From CAYJAD01 sp964371835 (GTDB taxonomy: Bacteria > Desulfobacterota > Desulfovibrionia > Desulfovibrionales > Desulfovibrionaceae), in NCBI GenBank assembly GCA_964371835.1, contig CAYJOP010000096.1, positions 1-7,428 on the forward strand: a DNA stretch of 7,428 nucleotides. The letters run 5' to 3'. Within the stretch, counting starts at the first letter, position 1; each line of letters opens with the position of its first letter. Below the pieces are notes generated by a model that did not search any database, was not told the DNA's origin, and saw nothing but the letters and a program-made list of their open reading frames with translations. A program made the translations under genes and the position numbers. This document shows positions 1 through 5,645 of the stretch, in pieces.

Positions 1-90
1 AAGAGTCCTGCACAATTATTTTTCAACTTTATTTTTGTGCTTTTGTAGTAAATTTGCATGTGCTAGAAAATTTAGCTGTGCAGGAGTCTT
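1..90. repeat. Short MITE-like element, copy A (90 bp, terminal inverted repeats)
   Basis: The first 17 bases (AAGAGTCCTGCACAATT) and the reverse complement of bases 74-90 (AAGACTCCTGCACAGCT) agree at 14 of 17 positions, so the stretch is bounded by imperfect terminal inverted repeats. Bases 32-59, reverse-complemented, match 4890-4917 of copy B at 27 of 28 positions, and weaker similarity extends to about 4878. Copy A is therefore the right-hand ~70 bp of the B-type element in the opposite orientation, joined almost directly to a left terminal repeat. It looks like an internal-deletion derivative. It carries no ORF. The element starts at the first base of the window, so its outer flank and any target duplication cannot be seen. 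Confidence 0.75.
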
Positions 91-130
91 AAATCAATCA
101 AAAAAATTTAAGGCGCTAAAATTTAAAACG

Positions 131-163
131 AAAAAAGCCCGAAGAAGCAAACTCCCACGGGCT
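131..163 (-). terminator. Rho-independent terminator of rpmB
   Basis: Read on the minus strand, AGCCCG (163-158) pairs with CGGGCT (141-136). A short inner GGAG/CTTC stem lies within the loop, and a T6 run (136-131) follows at once. It begins 20 bases after the rpmB stop codon, which is the expected place and orientation for an intrinsic terminator of a single-gene rpmB transcript. Confidence 0.85.
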
Positions 164-183
164 ATGCATACAAAAAATAATAA

Positions 184-396
184 TTAAGAAGCTTGGCTGC
201 GTGCTACTGGCTTAACTACAAGGCCAGAACGTATGCAACGTGTGCAAACACGAAGAGTGCGCACCATGCCATTGGGGAATTGATGTCTGGTTTTTTGTAA
301 ATTTGGGTTAAAACGGCGTTTGGTTTTAACGTTTGAGTGACTTACTAAATTTCCAACTTGGGGTTTTTTACCGCAAAAATCGCATTCTCTGCTCAT
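184..396 (-). CDS. rpmB: 50S ribosomal protein L28
   Basis: Encodes a 70-residue L28, a structural protein of the large ribosomal subunit. The N-terminus MSRECDFCGKKP and the later block with VKTKRRFNPNLQ and RVCTRCIRSG are typical of bacterial L28. Two CxxC pairs (C5/C8 and C51/C54) mark it as the zinc-binding, C-plus form of the protein. The frame stays open 18 codons further upstream, to 450. I chose the start at 396 because the family begins at M-S-R and because a strong GGAGG sits 4 bases upstream. The gene stands alone on the minus strand, with a promoter about 105 bases upstream and a good terminator downstream. Many bacteria pair rpmB with rpmG; no rpmG is visible here. Confidence 0.97.
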   Translation of the reverse strand: MSRECDFCGKKPQVGNLVSHSNVKTKRRFNPNLQKTRHQFPNGMVRTLRVCTRCIRSGLVVKPVARSQAS

Positions 397-400
397 AATT

Positions 401-405
401 CCTCC
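401..405 (-). promoter_or_regulatory. Ribosome binding site that fixes the rpmB start
   Basis: GGAGG on the minus strand lies 4 bases before the ATG at 396-394. It is the only strong Shine-Dalgarno match near the open frame. It favours the 70-residue L28 over the 88-residue upstream extension. Confidence 0.85.
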
Positions 406-502
406 ATATATATAATGAGAACTTAATTTACTTAACAACTTACATTGCACTAAAAAGCGCGCAAATTAAAATCCAAACACATTTATCGTGTGTCAGCACG
501 AA

Positions 503-531
503 TACATATACGCCCTACTCACAAAATGCAA
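503..531 (-). promoter_or_regulatory. Probable sigma-70 promoter of rpmB
   Basis: On the minus strand TTGCAT (531-526) is followed after exactly 17 bases by TATGTA (508-503), close to the sigma-70 consensus. It would give a leader of about 100 bases before the rpmB start. The leader region (397-500) is AT-rich and I see no convincing riboswitch or L28 autoregulatory structure in it. Confidence 0.55.
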
Positions 532-851
532 GTTATTTTTGCACTTATTTTCTAAAATATACACGGCAATCTAATTTTGCGAATTTATACGTCCGTGTGT
601 GGTGTTCGGTAAAGTTTTTTTCACGGTGCAGCACCTCCGCTTCGCTCCGTCGCCGCAAATTGTTCAAAAAACATTCCCCAACCTCACACACTCCACTGTT
701 AAAATAAAAGCTCTTGTAAATAAATTTGAAATTAGATTGCCCTGCTAAAATATATTTTTTAACTCAAAACCCTTTTTTGCAAGTATTTTTTGTTTTAACA
801 AGGAAAACAAGCTTTTTTGAGGAGAGTGGGGTCTTCCCCCCTCGACCCGAT
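532..851. other. Gene-free region between rpmB promoter and autotransporter 3' side
   Basis: I find no plausible coding frame and no tRNA here. The stretch is AT-rich with a GC-richer island at about 626-656, which contains GGTGC/GCACC and a run of CCGC/CGCTCC words. Several small inverted repeats are present. GTGTGTG (595-601) matches CACACAC (685-691) over a long loop. A perfect 7-bp AT-only repeat lies at 790-796/804-810. GGGTC (829-833) pairs with GACCC (844-848). None has a clear role. Most of the stretch is probably untranslated spacer. Confidence 0.5.
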
Positions 852-870
852 AAAAAGCGCAGTTTGACGC
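852..870 (-). terminator. Possible weak terminator of the autotransporter gene
   Basis: On the minus strand GCG-T-CA (870-865) pairs with TG-CGC (861-857) around a three-base loop, with one bulged T. A T5 run (856-852) follows. It sits about 30 bases past the autotransporter stop. The stem is only 5 bp, so this is the best candidate and not a certain one. Confidence 0.3.
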
Positions 871-898
871 AGTAAAAACAAAGAATATTTGCAAAAAA

Positions 899-3394
899 TT
901 AAAATTCTAGCTTCACTAAAACATTCCCACCATGACCAGTTTGTGTATAGCCATAGCTACCTTCATAATTAAGGCTCACGCTAAAACCACCTTTTTTATA
1001 TTCAAGACCCACATCGGCTAAAAAGGTGCTAAAATCCTTCGTACCCTCAAAGGTAAAGCTTGAACCAAGGGCACGCACACTGGTTTCCACAGCACTGGCA
1101 CTTAAGTTTTGCCTAAGCCCAAGGCCTGCAACGAAGGCAATGCTGCTATTATCTTCAAGCTCCCACTGGCTACGCCAATTAAGGTTAATATTGCCATAAA
1201 AAGCATTATAATATGCATCATCATAACTAAAGTCATAAATGCCACCAAGTGGTGTGTCCCAAGCGATGTCATAAGCACCAGTATGCATGCCTAAATAGCT
1301 CACGCCAATTTCTGGGGTGAGGCTATGCCCATTTGCAATCTTCCATACATAGCCAGTATTCAAAGCCACATACAGGGCCTCACCATTATAATTGCTCTGT
1401 CCATTTAAGGTTGGCGTTGCATTATTAAGCTCATAATAGCTATCTGTCTGGCTAATGGCACCAGTTAACTGAGCAGAAATATACCACTCTGGCAAAATTT
1501 TATAATTGGTATGGACACCAAGGGCAAAGGATGTGGATTTACTGCTCGTATCCCAAATATCCATATAAATATTAGCAAAATTCAAATCAAAATGCGCCCC
1601 CAAGGAAAATTTATCACTAACCCTATAGCTTGCACCTGCAGTGATGCCCATGGCATTTCCGTCATAATCAAGCTCGGAATTATTGATAAAATTAGCATAA
1701 GGCTTTAAAAATGTTAGCCATTTATACTCTGCCTTAGCGGAACCAGCGGAAGCTCCAGTCATCCCACCTTCGGCAGTTAGGGTTGAAATAACTTCATTAT
1801 AGGCTTGCTTACTTAATGCCCTGCCAACATTACCAAATTGGGCAAGGCTAGCATCAACTTGCGCTTGCATGGCTTTAGCCCCAAGCACAGTATTTTTATT
1901 CACATTACTATTAAGGCGAACGGTGGCGGTATTGGCATTTGTACCAGTAAGTGTTGCTGTTAAGAATGGAACTTCGGTTGCAACTGAGCTTATGGTTCCT
2001 GAAACGTTGAGCGAACCAGATGCTTGTTGCGTTCCATCAGTGGAAACCATACTGGCTACGGCATAGTCCTTGCCTAGCACAAAACCCCGTGCCGCAGTAT
2101 CTGGACGCAAAATAAGCTTGGAGCTATCAAAGTTCACAATAACCCCATCATCTGCCCCAAAAACTGCATCAGTGCCAGTCCAAGTTCTCAAAGTAGTTGC
2201 CCACGTGCCTATGCTGTAGTTTTTTTCTCCGTAGGCTTCATAGGCCTTAGATGTACCTCCACTCATAGCTCTGGCAATAATGATGCCCATATTACTTAGG
2301 TTATGAGTACCTGCAGGTGGAGTACCCTGCACGTACATACCATAAGCCACAGCTACACTTCCACCACTGGCCGTAGCAATGATTGTACCTACACTGCTTA
2401 GGTTATGATTACCAGCACCTTCCGCATACATACCATAAGCCACAGCTTTCTCGTTAAGGTCGATGGCAGTAGCAAGGATTGTACCTGAACTGCTTAGGTT
2501 ATGATTACCAGTACCATCCGCATGCATCCCATAAGCCTCAGCATCATCTGTGTCTGTTGCAGTAGTGGTAGCAGTGACAGTGATATTACTACTATTGGTG
2601 AGGGTATGATTACCGCCCCCCTCCGCAGACATACCATAAGCATTAGTATCACCGACTTTAGTACCGCTAGACGTAGCAATGGTGGTAATATTTCCACTAT
2701 TAATGAGATTATGACTACCGCCCCCCTCCGCATGAATACCATAAACTTTCGCACTATCAGTATAGTCGTCAACATTTGTGATAGTGCCCATGGCAGTGAT
2801 ATTTCCACTATTGGTGAGCCTATGATTGCCGACCCCCTTCGCACGCATACCATAAGCAAGTACATTATCATTGCCTGCAATTGCCCTAACAGAAAAAGTT
2901 GCAAAAATATCCCCAAAGTTATTTAGAATATGGCTACCAGCTCCTATCACAGCCATACCGCCACCCCATGCATCAACACTAACGGTAGACAAATTAACAT
3001 TGATGCTACCCGTATTGCTAAGAGTATGATTATTAGTATTAGTTACGTCCCAAACAACCATACCATACGCAAAGGTATCTACGCTGCCAGACGTTAAGAC
3101 ATGCTCAATATTGATTGTACCAGTATTGCTAAAGTTAAAGCTTGTATTATCAATACCATACATACCAACAAAACCCCCCTCTGCAACGGGTCGCACAAAC
3201 AATCCACCAATAATTGTACCGTAGTTATTTAACATGGCATCGGTGAGATTTGCTTGCATACCGTTTGTGGTTTGCCCTTTGGGGTTGGTGGCAGCATGGG
3301 CAAAACCAGAAAGGAATATGGGGGAGATAAGCGTAAAAATAGCTATTAAACTTAAAGCGGCAAATTTTAAGAATTTGATACAGCGTACTAACAT
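899..3394 (-). CDS. Autotransporter with repeat-rich passenger and C-terminal beta-barrel
   Basis: Encodes 831 residues with the layout of a classical (type Va) autotransporter. Residues 1-34 are a signal peptide: basic start, hydrophobic core about 11-29, likely cut after FAHA. Residues about 75-390 form nine to ten units of 31-37 residues anchored by AYGM. Most contain GxGNHxLxNSGxI, a pattern usual in beta-solenoid passengers. Residues about 400-550 are a linker or stem region, and about 555-831 form the outer-membrane beta-barrel. The barrel is rich in alternating aromatic and polar residues and ends in VLVKLEF, with the terminal phenylalanine expected of barrel proteins recognised by the BAM machinery. 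The only cysteine is in the signal peptide, as is common for passengers that cross the periplasm. The start ATG is preceded by GAGAG at suitable spacing. Adhesion or surface display is likely from the family, but the ligand cannot be inferred. Confidence 0.9.
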   Translation of the reverse strand: MLVRCIKFLKFAALSLIAIFTLISPIFLSGFAHAATNPKGQTTNGMQANLTDAMLNNYGTIIGGLFVRPVAEGGFVGMYGIDNTSFNFSNTGTINIEHVLTSGSVDTFAYGMVVWDVTNTNNHTLSNTGSINVNLSTVSVDAWGGGMAVIGAGSHILNNFGDIFATFSVRAIAGNDNVLAYGMRAKGVGNHRLTNSGNITAMGTITNVDDYTDSAKVYGIHAEGGGSHNLINSGNITTIATSSGTKVGDTNAYGMSAEGGGNHTLTNSSNITVTATTTATDTDDAEAYGMHADGTGNHNLSSSGTILATAIDLNEKAVAYGMYAEGAGNHNLSSVGTIIATASGGSVAVAYGMYVQGTPPAGTHNLSNMGIIIARAMSGGTSKAYEAYGEKNYSIGTWATTLRTWTGTDAVFGADDGVIVNFDSSKLILRPDTAARGFVLGKDYAVASMVSTDGTQQASGSLNVSGTISSVATEVPFLTATLTGTNANTATVRLNSNVNKNTVLGAKAMQAQVDASLAQFGNVGRALSKQAYNEVISTLTAEGGMTGASAGSAKAEYKWLTFLKPYANFINNSELDYDGNAMGITAGASYRVSDKFSLGAHFDLNFANIYMDIWDTSSKSTSFALGVHTNYKILPEWYISAQLTGAISQTDSYYELNNATPTLNGQSNYNGEALYVALNTGYVWKIANGHSLTPEIGVSYLGMHTGAYDIAWDTPLGGIYDFSYDDAYYNAFYGNINLNWRSQWELEDNSSIAFVAGLGLRQNLSASAVETSVRALGSSFTFEGTKDFSTFLADVGLEYKKGGFSVSLNYEGSYGYTQTGHGGNVLVKLEF
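2225..3170 (-). repeat. Tandem in-frame repeats of the autotransporter passenger
   Basis: The DNA encodes nine to ten units with AYGM-type anchors near residues 77, 110, 146, 181, 218, 253, 288, 320, 351 and 388, so the period is 93-111 bases. The units nearest the barrel are the most alike. Positions 2373-2446 and 2469-2542 agree at about 66 of 74 bases. The units nearest the signal peptide have diverged most. Such similarity allows in-frame gain or loss of units by recombination. Confidence 0.85.
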
Positions 3395-3441
3395 AGGTAA
3401 ACTCTCTTTTTATTGTATTAAAATTTATTTTCTTTATTCGA

Positions 3442-3468
3442 ACTATACATAAACACTCCAATTGTCAA
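3442..3468 (-). promoter_or_regulatory. Probable promoter of the autotransporter gene
   Basis: On the minus strand there is a perfect TTGACA -35 (3468-3463) and a TATAGT -10 (3447-3442). The 15-base spacer is shorter than the ideal 17, so the promoter may be weak or need an activator. It would leave an AT-rich leader of about 40 bases. It lies back to back with the hydrogenase-maturation promoter. Confidence 0.5.
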
Positions 3469-3500
3469 TAAAAAACACAAAATATTCCATTCAGGTCACA

Positions 3501-3529
3501 TTGCCATTTAATTGTTATCTTGTTACACT
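3501..3529 (+). promoter_or_regulatory. Probable sigma-70 promoter of the hydrogenase maturation genes
   Basis: TTGCCA (3501-3506) and TACACT (3524-3529) are separated by exactly 17 bases, a good sigma-70 match. It lies 33 bases before the ATG of the maturation protease and would drive that gene together with hypC. No GG-N10-GC sigma-54 signature is seen nearby. Confidence 0.6.
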
Positions 3530-3530
3530 G

Positions 3531-3546
3531 GGTAAATACATTTACC
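3531..3546. promoter_or_regulatory. Candidate operator palindrome at the transcription start
   Basis: GGTAAAT (3531-3537) and ATTTACC (3540-3546) form a perfect 7-bp inverted repeat with a 2-base centre. It begins one base after the proposed -10, so it covers the expected transcription start. A dimeric repressor bound there would block initiation. The regulator is not in the window, and function is inferred from symmetry and position only. Confidence 0.45.
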
Positions 3547-3562
3547 ACAGCAAGGAAAATAT

Positions 3563-4030
3563 ATGAAAAAATTACTGGTTATGGGCATTGGCAACATGCT
3601 ACTTACCGACGACGGCGTTGGCGTTTTTGCTGCCCAAAAATTACAGGAAGAAGAACTACCTGAAAATGTTACAGTAATGGAAGCTGGCACATTTACTCAG
3701 GATGTTTTCTACTTATTTGAAGGTTATGACACGGTCTTGGTTTTAGACATTGTTCATGCCAATGGTGAGCCTGGCACTATTTACAAATTAAGTGAATCTG
3801 ATCTTGTGGACAATGAAAAGCAAAGACTTTCCATCCACGACATTGACCTCATTGACTCAGTAAATATGGCAGAACTTTTACATGGTAAACGACCTAATTT
3901 ACAAATCATTGGCATGGAGCCAGCGGACTTTACCACATGGAATGTGGGTTTGTCCCCTAAAGTTCAGGCTAAATTTGACGATTTTTTAAACGTTGCGCGT
4001 AAAGAAATTGAAATTCTTTCGGCTAACTAG
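3563..4030 (+). CDS. HyaD/HybD-type [NiFe]-hydrogenase maturation endopeptidase
   Basis: Encodes a 155-residue cytoplasmic protease of the M52 family. Such enzymes remove the C-terminal peptide from the hydrogenase large subunit once the Ni-Fe site has been inserted. The N-terminal GIGNMLLTDDGVGV motif (8-21) is diagnostic. The three nickel-recognition positions known from E. coli HybD (E16, D62, H93) correspond to D17, D62 (in VLDIV) and H92 (in SIHDIDL), so all have a suitable ligand. The AGTF block at 41-44 matches the GGT region of the family. Length is normal. The start follows AAGGA (3552-3556) at good spacing. hypC begins 12 bases after the stop, so the two are cotranscribed. In Desulfovibrio relatives this protease is usually in a hyn or hys cluster. 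The large subunit it processes is not in the window, so I give no symbol. Confidence 0.92.
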   Translation: MKKLLVMGIGNMLLTDDGVGVFAAQKLQEEELPENVTVMEAGTFTQDVFYLFEGYDTVLVLDIVHANGEPGTIYKLSESDLVDNEKQRLSIHDIDLIDSVNMAELLHGKRPNLQIIGMEPADFTTWNVGLSPKVQAKFDDFLNVARKEIEILSAN

Positions 4031-4042
4031 GTAGGGAAAATT

Positions 4043-4294
4043 ATGTGTCTTGCAATTCCAGCTAAAATTATTGAATGTTTGGACGACAACATGGTCAAAG
4101 CCAGAGTTGGTGAAAGTGAAACTTACTTAACAACTTCTGTTATGCTTTTACCTGAAGAGGTAAAGGTTGGTGACTATATTATTGTTCATGCAGGCTTTGC
4201 TTTGCATAAACTTAGAGAAGAAGATGCCCTTGAAACTTTACGTTTATACCGTGAAATGACAGTGCAACTTGAAGGGCATGATGCCGACTTCTAA
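4043..4294 (+). CDS. hypC: Hydrogenase assembly chaperone HypC
   Basis: Encodes an 83-residue member of the HypC/HybG/HupF family. HypC works with HypD in the cytoplasm to assemble and carry the Fe(CN)2CO unit, then binds the precursor of the large subunit during maturation. The N-terminus MCLAIPAKI is diagnostic. C2 is the essential cysteine exposed after removal of Met1. The second signature, VGDYIIVHAGFAL (42-54), includes H49, equivalent to the conserved histidine of E. coli HypC. The start is preceded by AGGGA. It follows the maturation protease after 12 bases, so the pair forms a small accessory cassette. hypD, hypE and hypAB are not in this window. No clear terminator follows the stop. 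Confidence 0.95.
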   Translation: MCLAIPAKIIECLDDNMVKARVGESETYLTTSVMLLPEEVKVGDYIIVHAGFALHKLREEDALETLRLYREMTVQLEGHDADF

Positions 4295-4336
4295 ATGGCC
4301 CTTGGATAGTTTTCCCATTTTGTGTGGTATTGTGTA

Positions 4337-4365
4337 TTGCAACAGTTGTAAATTCACGATAAGTT
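4337..4365 (+). promoter_or_regulatory. Possible promoter of the 76-aa protein gene
   Basis: TTGCAA (4337-4342) and TAAGTT (4360-4365) are spaced by 17 bases and lie 35 bases before the next start codon. The -10 match is modest. TTGCAAC/GTTGTAA at 4337-4351 also forms an imperfect palindrome. The alternative is read-through from hypC. Confidence 0.35.
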
Positions 4366-4399
4366 AACTTTATTCCTCACTTTATAAAAGGAGAATACT

Positions 4400-4630
4400 A
4401 TGGAAAACAACATCCCAGCTCCTCATCGTGGCGCAGAAGTAATTTTGAGAGATGTGGGCAGACGCTACGCTGCTGGCCAAAAACTGTCCATGACGGACGA
4501 AAATATGGCCATGTCTGCAACAGCACACTCAAGTGCTAGCAATTATGGACCAGATATGAAAGAATTTACCGTTAAAAGCCCTGAACTGCCAGAGCAAGTC
4601 AAGGGAACGTTGTCCCAACATTCAATATAG
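4400..4630 (+). CDS. Small hydrophilic protein of unknown function (76 aa)
   Basis: I do not recognise this protein. A clear GGAG precedes its ATG (aaaGGAGaatactATG), which supports it as a real gene. It is hydrophilic, has no cysteine or tryptophan, no signal peptide and no membrane segment. Residues 8-30 are basic (HRGAEVILRDVGRRYAAGQK) and could form a helix. Residues 31-52 are rich in Met, Ser and Ala and likely flexible. Residues 53-70 are charged with two prolines. It lies 105 bases after hypC on the same strand, so it could be cotranscribed with the hydrogenase genes, but it also has a possible promoter. Repeat element B begins 35 bases after its stop. Nothing in the sequence links it directly to hydrogenase function. 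Confidence 0.6.
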   Translation: MENNIPAPHRGAEVILRDVGRRYAAGQKLSMTDENMAMSATAHSSASNYGPDMKEFTVKSPELPEQVKGTLSQHSI

Positions 4631-4665
4631 AGATTTTTAAAAAATTTTTGCGACCTTACTACTAT

Positions 4666-4700
4666 AAGACTCCTGCACAATTCATTGTGTGGAGTCTTTT
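4666..4700 (+). terminator. Hairpin at the left end of element B, possible terminator
   Basis: AAGACTCC (4666-4673) pairs with GGAGTCTT (4691-4698) and CACAAT (4676-4681) with ATTGTG (4684-4689), giving 14 bp with a small internal bulge. Only a short T run (TTTT, 4697-4700) follows. It lies 35 bases after the 76-aa gene and may end that transcript, but it is in the first place the left end of the repeat element. Confidence 0.4.
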
Positions 4701-4947
4701 GGGGCGTTGACGATAGTCAATGCGACCAAAAATCAAGAATAGGCGGAGCTTTACTTCGCCGTTAAGTGATTGATTTTTCCTGCCCTAGTGGTGTCACGAA
4801 GTGGCATAGCCGTTAGGCGAGGAACGAGCCTTACGGATACAGAGAGCAGAGATGTGACTTTTGTTCTGTACAAGTGCATTTTCAAATAAATGCAAATTTA
4901 CTGCAAAAGCACAAAAACAGAACTAAAAAAAATTGTGCAGGACCCTT
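4666..4947. mobile_element. Structured MITE-like element, copy B (282 bp, complete)
   Basis: The left end AAGACTCCTGCACAATT (4666-4682) and the reverse complement of the right end (4931-4947) agree at 15 of 17 positions, which defines the element. The flanks read TAT on both sides, a possible 3-bp target duplication. It encodes no protein. The interior holds several stems: TTGAC/GTCAA (4707-4720); AAAAATCAA/TTGATTTTT (4728-4736/4770-4778) enclosing GGCGGAG/CTTCGCC (4742-4760); GTCAC/GTGGC; CCGTTAGGC/GCCTTACGG with one mismatch (4810-4818/4828-4836); TACAGA/TCTGTA (4838-4843/4865-4870); TGCATTT/AAATGCA (4875-4881/4888-4894). The right ~70 bp recur inverted in copy A, and the left 53 bp recur in copy C at about 87% identity. 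It separates two gene groups. No transposase is in view, so a trans-mobilised element is the best reading; a structured RNA gene is an alternative. Confidence 0.7.
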
Positions 4948-4987
4948 TATAAAGAGAAAGTAAGGCCGCTGCTTATAGGAGAATTAC

Positions 4988-5275
4988 ATGAGTGCTACCA
5001 TTGATGAATTAACCATACATTATGAAGAAGATGGTCAATGCGTTGTTAAAGAAATTGATAAATCCATATTGAGCAAAGGCGCATGGACAACCATACTTTT
5101 TCGCTTTCAGGAGTGGAAACATGATGCTAATGCCTATGGTCCTGACAAATACACCATTCGCCGTTATAGAAAAATAGCTGGCGAGTATAAATATCAATCA
5201 AAATTTACCATTTCCAGTGCCGATCAAGCAAAAAAAATCATTGAAACCCTACAAACATGGGTAAAAGACGTTTAG
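4988..5275 (+). CDS. Small protein with possible PC4-like fold, unknown function (95 aa)
   Basis: The gene follows a good GGAG (ctataGGAGaattacATG) and opens a four-gene operon. The protein is soluble and highly charged. Predicted by eye, it has strands at about 7-13, 17-23, 32-42, 54-61 and 66-75, then a C-terminal helix at 78-93 (ADQAKKIIETLQTW). Residues 50-73 form a basic, aromatic stretch (YGPDKYTIRRYRKIAGEYKY and following) that could bind nucleic acid. The strand-strand-helix order recalls the PC4/p15 single-stranded DNA-binding fold, but I see no diagnostic motif and call this a guess. The membrane-protein gene begins 13 bases after its stop. Confidence 0.7.
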   Translation: MSATIDELTIHYEEDGQCVVKEIDKSILSKGAWTTILFRFQEWKHDANAYGPDKYTIRRYRKIAGEYKYQSKFTISSADQAKKIIETLQTWVKDV

Positions 5276-5288
5276 TAAAGGTACTTTA

Positions 5289-5645
5289 ATGAGCAGAACT
5301 TATTGTTTTATATTAGTTTTTCTTTTTTCAATTGTTGGAGTTTTCTTTTTGCCTAGCTTTGCTCTAAAAACATTTTGCATACTTGGTTTAATAACCTTAC
5401 TTTTGCTCACTTTATCCATATCAACAAAAAGCACCTCGCTTAAATATATTTTTTCAATATTATCTGCTTTGTGTTTATGCACTGCATTTTTAAATGCATT
5501 CTTCATGCTTAAAGCTGTGGATACACACAATGCTGGACAAAAATTGCATAAGCAAAATCCAAATTCAAGCAACGCCAATGCAATTTGGTATAGAGGAATA
5601 CCAAATCATACTAACTATGCAAGTCTAACCACCAACTTAATATGA
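5289..5645 (+). CDS. Small membrane protein of unknown function (118 aa)
   Basis: I do not recognise the family. There are three hydrophobic segments at about residues 4-20, 26-45 and 53-75, then a polar tail (76-118) rich in Asn, His and Thr with no obvious motif. The first segment could be mistaken for a signal peptide, but two more follow and there is no clear cleavage site, so an inner-membrane protein with three helices is more likely. The start is preceded by AAGG. It sits 13 bases after the 95-aa gene. Its TGA stop overlaps the ATG of the methyltransferase (ATGA), so the two are translationally coupled. Why a membrane protein is coupled to a DNA methyltransferase is not clear. Confidence 0.7.
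   Translation: MSRTYCFILVFLFSIVGVFFLPSFALKTFCILGLITLLLLTLSISTKSTSLKYIFSILSALCLCTAFLNAFFMLKAVDTHNAGQKLHKQNPNSSNANAIWYRGIPNHTNYASLTTNLI

Noticed and set aside
595..691. GTGTGTG/CACACAC inverted repeat as the ends of a small element
   Set aside because: The arms are only 7 bp of simple sequence around an 83-base loop, with no second copy seen.
790..817. Plus-strand terminator at TTGTTTT/AAAACAA followed by T6
   Set aside because: The stem is almost all A-T and no plus-strand gene lies upstream.
2494..2926. Two long open frames of about 140 codons, one on each strand, inside the autotransporter gene
   Set aside because: They lie over the in-frame tandem repeats, which recur in the other frames too and keep those frames open. 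They have repeat-like, low-complexity translations and no ribosome sites.
3225..3461. Open frames on both strands over the autotransporter start and the divergent promoter region
   Set aside because: They overlap a well-supported signal peptide and promoters, and their translations have no recognisable features.
4666..4947. Element B as a retron msr-msd or an IS605-type guide RNA
   Set aside because: No reverse transcriptase, TnpB or IscB/IsrB gene is present. The terminal inverted repeats fit a MITE-like element better.
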